Below are positions 42,473 through 51,159 of a stretch of 64,000 bases of DNA, piece by piece. The first letter of the stretch is position 1. Each line of letters opens with the position of its first letter. The stretch is from Yinghuangia seranimata (GTDB lineage: Bacteria; Actinomycetota; Actinomycetes; Streptomycetales; Streptomycetaceae), in assembly GCF_029953285.1 (NCBI RefSeq), contig NZ_JASAOI010000051.1, positions 1-64,000 of the forward strand, read 5' to 3'. The notes under the pieces are model-generated. The model was not told the DNA's origin. It made no database searches and saw only the letters and a program-made list of their open reading frames with translations. The position numbers were made by a program, and so were the translations under genes.

Positions 42473-43797
42473 CCGCAACCAGGAGAAGGTGGCGGACGGC
42501 CATCGAGCCGCTCGCCTATCTCCAGTTCCGACTGTGGGCTACGGCGCGGTGGACGTCCGCGACCGGTAGCAGCGTCGGCAACCTGGCGCTGGCGTTCGCG
42601 GCGCTCCAGGTCGGCGGGTCGACTGCCGACCTGGGGGTGGTGCTCGCGGCGGGGATGGTCACCGAGACCGTGCTGCCGCTCGTCGGCGGGGTGCTCGGCG
42701 ATCGTCACCCGCGCGGCCGGGTGCAGACCTGCGCCTACCTCGCGCTCGCGCTGCTCCAATCCGTATGCGCCGTCCTGCTCTTGGCCGGTGCCATGAAGGT
42801 GGCCTACCTCGTCGCCGCCTCGGTGCTCACCGGGGCGGTCTTCGCGCTCGCAGGACCGGCCGGCGCTGGCGTCGTCCCACTCACCGTGCCCGAGCATCTG
42901 CGCGGCCGCGCCGTCGCGCTGGAGTCCACCGGCCTGAACGCGGCCAAGGTCGCAGGTCCTGCCCTGGCAGGGGTGTTGATCGCCGCCGCTGGGCCCGGTT
43001 GGGCGATCGCCGTGGACGCGGCCAGCTTCTTCGCGGCGGCAGCGCTGACCGCCCGGCTGCGCATCGCGGTGCCGGTCCGCGCCGAGGCGACGTCACGGGC
43101 CGCGTTCCGCGCCGGGTGGCAGGCATTCGCAGGCAACCGTGCGATGGTGGTCCTCACCCTGTCCGGAATGGTCGCCGTCCCGCTGTGGCTTGCGGGCTTC
43201 CACGTCCTCGGCCCGGCGTACGGGAAACAGGTGCTCGGCGGCGCGGCCCCGTGGGGACTGGTGTTCGCCGCATTCACGCTCGGCCTCGCGCTCGGCGCAG
43301 GGGTGTTCCTGGTCGTGAACCCGCGCCGGCCCGGATGGGCGAGCTGCCTGTCGGCGTTGGCCATGGCCACGCCGCTCGCCGCGATGGCGGCCGACGCACC
43401 GCCGGTGGTGCTTGCCGCCGTCGCGTTCGGGACCGGGGTCGCGATCAACGCGGCGATCGTCACCTGGCGCACCTGGCTGCAACACGCCTACCCGCCCGGC
43501 ATGCTCGCGCGGATCACCTCCATCAGCGGCACCGGCCAGCGGCTCCTGGTCCCCGCCGCCTACCTCGCCGCCGGACCCGCCGCAGCCCACATGGGGCTGA
43601 ACTTCACACTCGCCGCAGCCGCCGCGCTTCTGTTCGCCGCGGCGCTCCTTCCCCTCGTCGACCCCGCCGTCCGTGCTCTGCGCATCCAGCCCGTCCTCGC
43701 CGACACGAACCCGGCGGACGCCGCTGCCTCAGCCGCGCCGACAGCCACCGTCGGGAAGACACCGCTCGTGCTGGGACCCGAAGGAGACCGGACATGA
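42469..43797 (+). CDS. MFS transporter
   Basis: A 442-residue exporter-type major facilitator with about 11-12 hydrophobic segments. Typical features include LGDRHPRGRVQ after helix 2 (loop 2-3 motif, GxxxDRxGR-like) and VPEHLRGRAVALESTGLNAA in the second third. GGAGG lies just before ATG 42469. It overlaps the truncated ABC gene upstream and the NUDIX gene downstream (ATGA), so all three form one transcription unit. Substrate unknown; export of a metabolite or drug is usual for this subgroup. Confidence 0.88.
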   Translation: MTATRRRWRTAIEPLAYLQFRLWATARWTSATGSSVGNLALAFAALQVGGSTADLGVVLAAGMVTETVLPLVGGVLGDRHPRGRVQTCAYLALALLQSVCAVLLLAGAMKVAYLVAASVLTGAVFALAGPAGAGVVPLTVPEHLRGRAVALESTGLNAAKVAGPALAGVLIAAAGPGWAIAVDAASFFAAAALTARLRIAVPVRAEATSRAAFRAGWQAFAGNRAMVVLTLSGMVAVPLWLAGFHVLGPAYGKQVLGGAAPWGLVFAAFTLGLALGAGVFLVVNPRRPGWASCLSALAMATPLAAMAADAPPVVLAAVAFGTGVAINAAIVTWRTWLQHAYPPGMLARITSISGTGQRLLVPAAYLAAGPAAAHMGLNFTLAAAAALLFAAALLPLVDPAVRALRIQPVLADTNPADAAASAAPTATVGKTPLVLGPEGDRT

Positions 43798-44324
43798 ACC
43801 CGACACCCGCAGCCGCGCCAGCCGGAACGCCCAGCCCCCGCATCGCCTCGGTAGCGGACGACACGGCCCGCAGCATCAGCGCAAGCGGCGTCTACATCAC
43901 AGACGCCGCAGGGCGCGTCCTGATCGTCCGGAACGTCGGCCGGCCGCACTGGGTGCTTCCCGGCGGCAAGGCCGAGCGGTACGAATCCCCGCAGGCATGC
44001 GCGCGGCGCGAAGCACGCGAGGAGGTCGGCGTCGAGCCGGACCTCGGGCGCCTGCTCGTCGTCCAGTTCTTCTCCGCCGCGCTCGCCTCGCGGCTGTACG
44101 GCCGCGACGAGAGCTACACGGTGCACACCTTCGCCGCATCGCTCACGGCCGACCAGGTGCCACGCATCCGGGTGCCGACCGGCGAGATCGCCGCCTTCGC
44201 CTGGCACGACACGAGCGCGGCCGCCGCCCTGATGGACCCGCCCAATGCCGCGCAACTCCACGCGGCGGCCGACATGTCCGCGACCGGGAGAACGGCCTAC
44301 CTCGAAGACGGCGTCGCAACGTGA
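43794..44324 (+). CDS. NUDIX hydrolase
   Basis: A 176-residue NUDIX enzyme, hydrolysing a nucleoside diphosphate linked to another moiety. The Nudix box GGKAERYESPQACARREAR then EEVGVEP fits Gx5Ex7REUxEExGU. The upstream strand SGVYITDAAGRVLIVRNVGR and PHWVLPGGK are usual for the fold. ATG 43794 overlaps the MFS stop. A role in the same small pathway as the transporter is suggested by coupling, but the substrate cannot be read from sequence. Confidence 0.9.
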   Translation: MNPTPAAAPAGTPSPRIASVADDTARSISASGVYITDAAGRVLIVRNVGRPHWVLPGGKAERYESPQACARREAREEVGVEPDLGRLLVVQFFSAALASRLYGRDESYTVHTFAASLTADQVPRIRVPTGEIAAFAWHDTSAAAALMDPPNAAQLHAAADMSATGRTAYLEDGVAT

Positions 44325-44392
44325 GCAGTTTGGCCCTTGCGCCTCCCGAGCAGTTGCACCTGCCAATCCCAACCGAGACAGGGACGGCCGAC

Positions 44393-44713
44393 ATGTCCAG
44401 CCCGCACGAGCGCACCGACATCGCCGCCATGCGACAGCAACTCGCCGACCGCGCTGCCCTCCTGAAGAATCTCCCCGAGGGCACACCAGCGTGGACGAAC
44501 ACGCTCGCCGAATGCAACGCGTTGTCCGCCGAGATCAAGAACAAGACCACCCCGGCCCCGGGACGCGCACCCCGAGCCCGCAGGAACGCCGTCGTGGTGG
44601 TGCTGCTCCTCGCGGCCCTCGCGGTCCTGCTCGCCACCGACGCGTCCCACCCCGGTCTCATCACGTCAGGGCTGCTGGCCGGTGCCGCGCTGCTGGCCTT
44701 CGTCCTCCCCTGA
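44393..44713 (+). CDS. Small membrane protein
   Basis: A 106-residue protein: a helical, charged N-terminal part (ERTDIAAMRQQLADRAALLK) and two hydrophobic segments at the end (NAVVVVLLLAALAVLLATDA and LITSGLLAGAALLAFVLP). An alternative GTG at 44321, overlapping the NUDIX stop in a GTGA, would add 24 residues and couple translation; the downstream ATG is preferred because those residues look like leader sequence. Function unknown. Confidence 0.6.
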   Translation: MSSPHERTDIAAMRQQLADRAALLKNLPEGTPAWTNTLAECNALSAEIKNKTTPAPGRAPRARRNAVVVVLLLAALAVLLATDASHPGLITSGLLAGAALLAFVLP

Positions 44714-44771
44714 AGTCCTGCGCCTCCACACGCAGCTCGCGGATCGCGCAAACCCCCTCCGGAGGTCCCCC

Positions 44772-44912
44772 ATGCAGTACGCAGCCATGACCTCAAAGGC
44801 CAAGGACCAGTACATCAAGAAGCATCCCGCGTGCATGGTCTGCACGACGGCCTCCGTCGTCGTCGACCACGACCACGCCACCGGCCTGGTCCGCGGAGCG
44901 TTCTCCGAACTA
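44772..44912 (+). pseudogene. Recombination endonuclease VII-like fragment
   Basis: MQYAAMTSKAKDQYIKKHPA, CMVCTTASVVVDHDHATGLV then RGAF matches the start of phage/actinobacterial endonuclease VII (HNH-type zinc) proteins: one CxxC pair and the DHDHxTGxVRG motif. The second zinc knuckle (LCxxCN...LG) that should follow is missing, and unrelated sequence begins near 44,910. A GGAGG-type site precedes ATG 44772. Confidence 0.65.
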
Positions 44913-44946
44913 GTCGTGCACCTTCGTCTGCGGCTGGTAGATGTTG

Positions 44947-44976
44947 GCCGCGGCCCGCCGGTCTGCGGGCCGCGGC
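44947..44976. terminator. Hairpin terminator
   Basis: Perfect 12-bp GC stem GCCGCGGCCCGC / GCGGGCCGCGGC with a 6-nt loop. It lies between the plus-strand endonuclease remnant and the end of the minus-strand gene at 45028, so it probably serves both. Confidence 0.75.
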
Positions 44977-45027
44977 ACGGGAGTTCGCCGTGTCGTGAAT
45001 CCGAAGGGGGTCAGTTGGCCCAGTGGC

Positions 45028-47052
45028 TCAGTACCGGGGCATGTACATCACGTGCAGCACGTTGTTGACGGAGATCGCCGAGGGCTCGCCGACGCAGGCG
45101 GAGTCGGGGATGGTGTAGACGGGCCAGGCGTCTGTCGTCGTGCCGTCGCTCGCGGACCAGACCAGGTTACCCGCGGCGTCGCGCATGACGAGGGTGATCT
45201 TGTTTGCGTGGTTGGTGATCGCGGGCCCGGAGGTGAAGTTTCGGCCCTCGATGACCTTGACCCCCATCCCGTTTTCGTGGGCGATGTAGATGTCGTTGTC
45301 GGTGCCGCGGTAGGCGATCAGCAGGTTGCCGTTGTATGACAGGCCCGCGGGGCGGCCGGTTGCCCGCGCGGGGATGCGCGGGCCGTCCGTCCAGAGCCAT
45401 TCCTTGAGGCCGGAGGGGCCGGGGGCTGAGCGGCCGCACTGGGTCGCGAGGCTGCCGTCGCTGTCGACGCTGATCAGCCACAGCGCGCCGCCGTGGCTGA
45501 CCAGGGTGTACGGGCCAGTGGGAGCAGGGCCTTTGTAGTCCAGGGTCACGGTGTCGCCGAAGGTGCTCACCATATGGAACAGGCCGTCCTCGGCGTTGGT
45601 GAAGCAGGCCAACACCGCGTTCTCGTGGACCGCGACGACGGGGTCCGTGCTGCTGCGCGGTTCCCCGCGGACGCGGCGTCCCCCGTAGAAACCGCTGTCG
45701 GAGTAGCTCTCCGCCACATTCACCCGGTTGTCCCGGTCGCGGAAGGCCGCGTTCCGGAAGACGTGCTGCCCGGACAAGCTGGTGCCCAGGGTTGGGGTAC
45801 AGGCGGCCTGCCAGCCGGGGTACATCCGGTCCCCCCACAGCGGGGGAAAGCTGGGGAAGAGACGGAAGAGCTTGCGCCACACCACGTAGGACGGGTCGAT
45901 GGCCGGCAGGTTGGGCATGACGACTTTCAGGTACAGGTCGACCTTGTTCCCGCCGTCGGTGAAATGCAGCCGGGGCTGCTCGTTGCGGGTGGACAGTTCG
46001 TGCAGGGCGGTGGCGGTGTAGGCGATCTCGACTTCGCCGAACAGGTCGTCCTCGTTCTTGAGCCAGCCCAGGATCGCGCCGATGAGGGTGGCGATCAGCC
46101 CGACCAGGGACAGGAACGCGGACGAGCCCTCGATGTCCTCGTTCTGGTCTATCAGCTTCTCGGACGCCCCGAAGCACCAGCGCGCGATGTCGTTCATCGA
46201 GCCGCGCAGGTCGTCGTAGAACTGGTCGTCGGACTGGTCGGCCTCCCAGCACTGCATGCCGGCTGTGAAGCTGTGCTTGATCTGCCCGTCGAACAGGTTC
46301 GAGCCGCTGTCGAAGGAGTGGGTCTCGCCGCTGTCGACCCCGCCGTACTCGCGGGACTTGAAGGACTGCTCGCCCTGGTCGGTGCCGGCGCCGGAGGACC
46401 AGTAGATCTCCGCGCTGGGGGCCAGCACCACGTCGCCGACGCGGATGGCGTGGAACCGCTGGTACTCCACCCGCACCGGGGCCGGGATGATCGCGTCGAC
46501 GGGCGGCGCGGCGCGCCCCTCCCGGCGGCACACGACCGCGATCGCGCCGCCGCCGTACTCCACCCGCGCGGCGGCCGCCTCCTCCGAGTCGACCTGGTCG
46601 CCCGCGCCCTCGCCGAGCTCGGCAAGGTCCACCAGGCGGTAGTTGGGCAGCGCGGTGATCTCCTCGGCCATCGCGGGCAGGTCGCGGGCCAGGTCCTCGA
46701 AGCTGTACGCCTGCTCTAACGGCGTCGAGGTCACGGCCTGCGGCAGCAGCCCCGCAGTGGTCTTCGCGGCGACCGCGTCGGTGTAGACGGCGCCGACCTC
46801 GGCGATCTGCCCGTCGGACATGTCCGCGACCCGCAGCAGACCGACCAGCGAGGACTCCAGGTCCGTCAGCTCCAGCCCGGCACCGGTCTTCGCGGCCGCG
46901 CGCAGCATGTGCCCGTACAGGAACCCCGAGTTCTCCGACAGCCGCAGCCGCCGGTCCACCTTTGCGCCCGCGGCCGTCCGGGCGGCGCCCCCGGATAACT
47001 GTGCGGTCAGCCGCGCGATGCGCTCGTCCTGCGATGCCATGGTGCTGCTCAT
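45028..47052 (-). CDS. Large hypothetical protein with C-terminal beta-propeller-like repeats
   Basis: A 674-residue protein without a signal peptide. Residues 1-160 are helical (RIARLTAQLSGGAARTAAGA, LEQAYSFEDLARDLPAMAEE). A middle domain (VLAPSAEIYWSSGAGTDQGE, FDSGSNLFDGQIKHSFTAGM) contains one strongly hydrophobic segment at about 355 (FLSLVGLIATLIGAILGWL). Residues about 480-674 repeat a pattern ending in W/Y-rich strands (ENAVLACFTNAEDGLFHMVS; GALWLISVDSDGSLATQCGR; GNLLIAYRGTDNDIYIAHEN; KITLVMRDAAGNLVWSASDG), as in lectin-type propellers. A pore-forming or surface-binding role is conceivable. ATG 47052 follows GGGGGT. Confidence 0.65.
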   Translation of the reverse strand: MSSTMASQDERIARLTAQLSGGAARTAAGAKVDRRLRLSENSGFLYGHMLRAAAKTGAGLELTDLESSLVGLLRVADMSDGQIAEVGAVYTDAVAAKTTAGLLPQAVTSTPLEQAYSFEDLARDLPAMAEEITALPNYRLVDLAELGEGAGDQVDSEEAAAARVEYGGGAIAVVCRREGRAAPPVDAIIPAPVRVEYQRFHAIRVGDVVLAPSAEIYWSSGAGTDQGEQSFKSREYGGVDSGETHSFDSGSNLFDGQIKHSFTAGMQCWEADQSDDQFYDDLRGSMNDIARWCFGASEKLIDQNEDIEGSSAFLSLVGLIATLIGAILGWLKNEDDLFGEVEIAYTATALHELSTRNEQPRLHFTDGGNKVDLYLKVVMPNLPAIDPSYVVWRKLFRLFPSFPPLWGDRMYPGWQAACTPTLGTSLSGQHVFRNAAFRDRDNRVNVAESYSDSGFYGGRRVRGEPRSSTDPVVAVHENAVLACFTNAEDGLFHMVSTFGDTVTLDYKGPAPTGPYTLVSHGGALWLISVDSDGSLATQCGRSAPGPSGLKEWLWTDGPRIPARATGRPAGLSYNGNLLIAYRGTDNDIYIAHENGMGVKVIEGRNFTSGPAITNHANKITLVMRDAAGNLVWSASDGTTTDAWPVYTIPDSACVGEPSAISVNNVLHVMYMPRY

Positions 47053-47756
47053 CAATGGACCCCCGGTAAGGCGAGTGGGCAGGATGCGGCGGCAGTCCGG
47101 CGCAGGCACAAGGAGGCCGCGGGTGCCCAGTCCGCGCAACGGTCCCGTCCCACGCCACCCGCCCCCTTCGCCTCCCGGGGGTGCACGCCTCATGGCGCCC
47201 CCCGACACCGCCGGACCGCCGGCCGCGCGGGTCTTACCCGCCCGAGAACCACCTCAACACCAAGGGGTGGGTGGCGCGCCGTGGCGAAGCGCCGTTGATG
47301 GCCAGCGCCGACGGGTGCGGAACGGGCTCGCGCCGATCGGACGGGGAGTCGGCCCCTCGTCCTGGGTGTGAGCGCATATCGGTGAACCGCGGCGGCTCCT
47401 CGAGGCCGGTGGGAGCACTCGCTACGGCCCGAAGGATTCGGAGGTCTGGGCGAAGACGGGAAGCCGCGGTCGGTGACGGTGGAGGGGCGGCGTGCGTCGA
47501 GTTGCGCGAGCTTGTCTTCGGCACCGGCCAGGCTGACCTGGAGCGCGGCGTGAGCATCGGGGGTGGGCCCTGCGGGGCGCAGGCCAGCGCCTCGCTGAGT
47601 GCGCCGTAGGCCGCCGGGTGGATCCGTTGCGCTCCAGTCGATCAGCCCGTCACCTGTTCCCGCCCTTCTGACCGGCTGCCCCGGTCCGTCCACCACACCT
47701 GGTGCTACGGACAGCGACGACACCCTCTGCCTGAGCTGCAAGTTGGGGCCCATGCG
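47053..47756. other. 700 bp without recognisable gene
   Basis: No gene with family resemblance, RNA or repeat was found. Open frames on both strands are Arg/Pro-rich shadows. The right part must hold the promoter of the PIN-like gene at 47757 and the left part that of the gene ending at 45028. Confidence 0.4.
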
Positions 47757-48525
47757 GTGACAGGCGCGAACGAGCCGACCGTGGTGATGCATGCGTGGGA
47801 CCGCGCATTGGGTGAGGTCATCCTGACGCGATGTGACGGCAAGGAGGCTCGGTTCCCGATGCCTGAACGAGCGTTTCCGCAGTCCAGCCCTGTAGCACGC
47901 TTCCACTTCGCGCCCCTGGTGGGTGCACTCTTGGTGGCTACCGAGGACGGATACGAGTTCCTCTTCGAGATGGCCCGACACGGCGACGGTGACCGCCTGG
48001 GCGGCCGTCTGGTGGTCTACCTTGACCAGAGTCAGTGGAGCGCCCTGAGCCGGGCCCTACATGATCCGTCGTCGGTGCCCGCGCAGACCGCAGCCGCGGC
48101 CGAGCAGTTCGTCCTGTGGGTGCACCAGCGGCACATCGTTCTTCCGCTGTCTTCTGCGCACTACTTCGAGACGACGAAGTGGTCCGACTCCGCCGGTCGC
48201 TACCGGCTTGGCGTGACGATGCTTCAGCTCAGCCGAGGCTGGCAGATGCTCGACCCTCTGCAGGTGCGCCGCGACGAAATACATGCTGCCCTGTGCCGTT
48301 GGATAGGCGATCCCCACCGGCACGTCATGGGTCACCAACGACGTCACCGACATGGTCTATCTCTCTTGCGCGGCCGGGTACGCGGATTTCGTCGTTTGCG
48401 AACGCCATATGGGCAGCGCGCTGGGCCGAGGGGTCAACCGACGGGGGCGCAGCGTCCAGATCTTCACCCGGTTGGATGCGGCTGCGGCCGCAATCGAGAA
48501 CGCTTTGGACACCTCATCCCCCTGA
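47757..48525 (+). pseudogene. PIN-like domain protein, frameshifted
   Basis: Starts with GTG and reads TVVMHAWDRALGEVILTRCD, then VYLDQSQWSALSRALHDPSS (first acidic cluster) and HIVLPLSSAHYFETTKWSDS. After RWIGDP near 48,305 the sensible sequence continues in another frame: TDMVYLSCAAGYADFVVCER then HMGSALGRGVNRRGRSVQIF, ending at 48525. The D, E and AD-x-VVCE spacing resembles PIN-type nucleases, but the family match is tentative. A single indel separates the halves, so the gene may be recently inactivated or reflect a base-calling error. Confidence 0.55.
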
Positions 48526-48894
48526 AGCGCTTACTGCTGAGCTATGAGGCCTGCGAAAACGAGCCCGTCCGGTGGTGTGCACCGGAGTCCGGTCTCGCTC
48601 TGTCGGTGGAACCCTCCGACGTTTGCGGTCTGCGTGGCCCGGGTGTCGTTTCCGCACCGCGGATCCTCCGTATAGGGGTGAACGGCCTCTCTCCCGCGGC
48701 CCGGTCACGTGTCCATGGCGGCCCGGTGCATCGCTCGGGCCATCGTGTGCGGGCTCCGAACCGGGCAGCGTGGGCGGCGACTTGACCGGGGTGCGGTGGA
48801 GAGCGTCCATCGACGTCGTCCGGCCCCGGACCCGTACACGTGACTGCCGTGCGGGGGTGGGGCGACCCCGACACGCAGGGAGGAACCAGCCCCG

Positions 48895-50411
48895 ATGGCC
48901 TGGTCCGAGAAACACGGACGCACTTGGCGGGTGCGCTACCCCGCCGGCGACGGCACCCTCGCCTCGGAGAGCGGCTTCGCCGACCGCGACGCCGCCGAGG
49001 AACGCGTCACCCAGCTCAACACCCAGCCCGCCCACGACGCCACCGCCCCGGGCGGCGCCACACCCAGCACCGTCGGCCCCTCCAATGGCATCCCGGCACC
49101 ACCCACACCGCCGGACGCACCACCCACCGCAGAACGGGTCGACGCACCGGCCGAGCACACCCCGGCCCCGGTCCCACCTGCGGGGGAATCCGCCGATGAA
49201 GCGGCCCCCACCGGCACGCTGTTCGGTGACTGGGTCGCCGTGTGGCGGACCACCCTGGACATCGGCGAGGAGACCCGCGGCATGTACGAGAGCCTGCTGC
49301 GCAACCACCTCCTGCCGCGGTGGGGCGAGCTCGAACTCGCGGGCATCACCCGGTCCGCGGTCCGCGCGTGGAAGATCTCCCTCGACGCGCGCTACGCCCC
49401 GGCCACGGTCGCGCACATCGGCAAGCTGCTCTCGATGATCCTCACCGACGCCGTCGACGAGGGGCTCATCGGCGCCAACCCCGCCTCCACACGGCGCCGG
49501 GGACGCCGGCCACGGGTGAGAAGGCCCGGCCCGGTCTGGGCCGAACCCGGGACGTCCTCACCATCGCCGAACGGGTCCGGGAGTTGGCCGGGTCCAACGC
49601 GTACGTGATGGTGCTGACCGCCGCCTACACCGGGATGCGGTGGGGCGAGACCACCGGCCTGCGGTGGACCGCCATCGACACGGACCGCCGGGTCGTCGCC
49701 GTCCAGCCTGACGGGTCGCTGCACGAGATCGGCGGCCGGTGCTTCCTCGGTCCGCCGAAGACCGCGGAGTCCGCTCGGGAGATCCCCATCCCGCCGTTCC
49801 TCGCCGACCTGTTGCAAGCCGAACGGCAGCATGCGGGATGCGGGTTGAAGACCGCGCATCCGGACGGCACCGAACGCGTCGTGGACGGGGTGGTGTTCAC
49901 CAGCCCGGACGGTGGGTGGTGGCGCCGGTCCACGTTCTCGCGGCGGTACTGGCGGCCTGCGGTCAACGGCGAGGCCCGCCGCGGGTGGGGGCCGGTCAAG
50001 CCCGGGCTGACGTTCCACGGGCTGCGGCACTCGCACAACACCTGGATGATCGACGAAGGATGCGACGACGTGGTGCGGGCGCGGCGCCTCGGGCACCACG
50101 TCCCCGACAAGATCCAGGACGTCTACGGCCACGTCGCCGACCGCGTCAACCGCCGCCTCGTCAAAGCCCTGGAGAAACGCTGGAGGAAGACCTGGAGCCG
50201 GGCCCACCCCGGCGATCCCGTTCCCTGGTCAACCACCGCCGCGCCGAACACCACGAAGAAGAACGACAAGAAGAAGAACGACAAGAAAGAAAAGGAACGC
50301 GCGAAAGGCGCAGTGGGACAACGCGGCGGAGTCCCGCGCCGGACCGACGACCCCCGCGCGGAGTCGTCAAGCGGTCGGGAGAGGCGTCAGGGCAGGTCAA
50401 AGGCGGCTTGA
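48895..50411 (+). pseudogene. int: Tyrosine site-specific integrase, single frameshift
   Basis: The N-terminal part (MAWSEKHGRTWRVRYPAGDG, later LRNHLLPRWGELELAGITRS) holds an arm-binding and SAM-like core-binding domain. The catalytic part is in another frame: TAAYTGMRWGETTGLRW (first Arg), HGLRHSHNTWMIDEG (HxxR) and HHVPDKIQDVYGHVADRVNR (Tyr). One C missing in the CCC run at 49546-49548 would restore AEPRDVLTIAERV. The tail is very lysine-rich. It ends inside the right attachment repeat, the usual place for the integrase of a tRNA-targeting element. GGAGG precedes ATG 48895. Confidence 0.85.
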
Positions 50412-50553
50412 CATCGCCGTGGGAGCGGGGGTCGCTCCCAACCGGCTCCCATAACGCAGTCAGGCCCATGATCACCAGAGGTGATCATGGGCCTGACCTG
50501 CATAAGCACCGTCGGGACGACAGGATTTGAACCTGCGACCCCTTGACCCCCAG
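50410..50553. repeat. 144-bp direct repeat, right copy (attachment site C)
   Basis: Gap-free partner of 21165-21308 with 7 mismatches. It begins in the last codons of the integrase gene and ends in the anticodon loop of the tRNA-Pro half. The last 23 bp also occur exactly at 13449-13471. The position directly after an integrase supports an attachment site. Confidence 0.85.
50462..50494. terminator. Hairpin terminator, right copy
   Basis: The same 15-bp-stem hairpin as at 21217-21249, with AGA in place of AAA in the loop. Downstream of the tRNA-Pro half on the minus strand and of the integrase gene on the plus strand. Confidence 0.7.
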
Positions 50554-50556
50554 TCA
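50511..50556 (-). other. 3' half of tRNA-Pro(GGG), attachment remnant
   Basis: The complement reads from the anticodon loop (TGGGGG, anticodon GGG) through the variable region and T arm (GGTTCAAATCC) to the acceptor strand GTCGTCCCGAC. The 5' half is absent: beyond 50556 the sequence is the SUKH gene. Not a working tRNA. Confidence 0.8.
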
Positions 50557-51144
50557 CATGGGTTCACCAGTCCAGGCATTGACCCCGAGTACACGAAGAC
50601 GGGATGACTCCTTGTAGCTGATGTACCGCGGATTGGACTTACCCCAGATCCGCAGTTCGTTTAGACGATCGTCGGGGAGTTCGGCCCGCAGTGTTTTCAG
50701 CAGGAACTCCGCCATGCCCATGGGGTAGAGGCACCAATCGAGATAGGTGTCGCGCCACACGAGTACGGGCCATGCGTTGGGATCCTCGCCCGAGGTAATC
50801 CAGCAGTAGATGTCGGCGAACCCGTCGGCGCCCCACGCCACCACCGACTCTTCAGTGGCATCATCGACTTCTGCGGGGCCCCCGTTGTCCTCCCACGCCC
50901 CCCGGGCGTTCGCGGTTTCCTCGGACGTCCACCCGGAGACACGACCCGGGTCCGGCATCGCGTCAGGAACCGCCACACCCAGAAAGCGTTCGATGGACCC
51001 CGGCCCGTAGTGCGCCAGGAAGTCCAGGTAATCGTCGGGTAGACGCTTTCCGGTGGTCACATCGACAGGTTCCCACTCGACGCGCTCGGGAGACCCGCCC
51101 AGTGGGGGCATCAGCGCGAGCAGTTCCGCGACAAAAGAATTCAC
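50554..51144 (-). CDS. SUKH-family (SMI1/KNR4) immunity protein
   Basis: A 196-residue protein of the SUKH superfamily, widely used as immunity proteins against polymorphic toxins. Characteristic parts are LPDDYLDFLAHYGPGSIERFLGV near residues 35-57, later AWGADGFADIYCWITSGEDP and NAWPVLVWRDTYLDWCLYPM. It follows the giant RHS toxin gene by 15 nt on the same strand, the standard toxin-immunity order, so it should bind and block that toxin's C-terminal nuclease domain. Its TGA stop (50554-50556) lies within the tRNA-Pro anticodon-stem sequence, so the gene's end was shaped by the attachment site and the last residues may differ from homologues. Confidence 0.88.
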   Translation of the reverse strand: MNSFVAELLALMPPLGGSPERVEWEPVDVTTGKRLPDDYLDFLAHYGPGSIERFLGVAVPDAMPDPGRVSGWTSEETANARGAWEDNGGPAEVDDATEESVVAWGADGFADIYCWITSGEDPNAWPVLVWRDTYLDWCLYPMGMAEFLLKTLRAELPDDRLNELRIWGKSNPRYISYKESSRLRVLGVNAWTGEPM

Positions 51145-51159
51145 CCGAATTAACTCCGT

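Noticed and set aside
41921-42897. Minus-strand frames opposite the ABC remnant and MFS gene
   Set aside because: Low-complexity shadows; the plus-strand genes have RBS and ATGA coupling.
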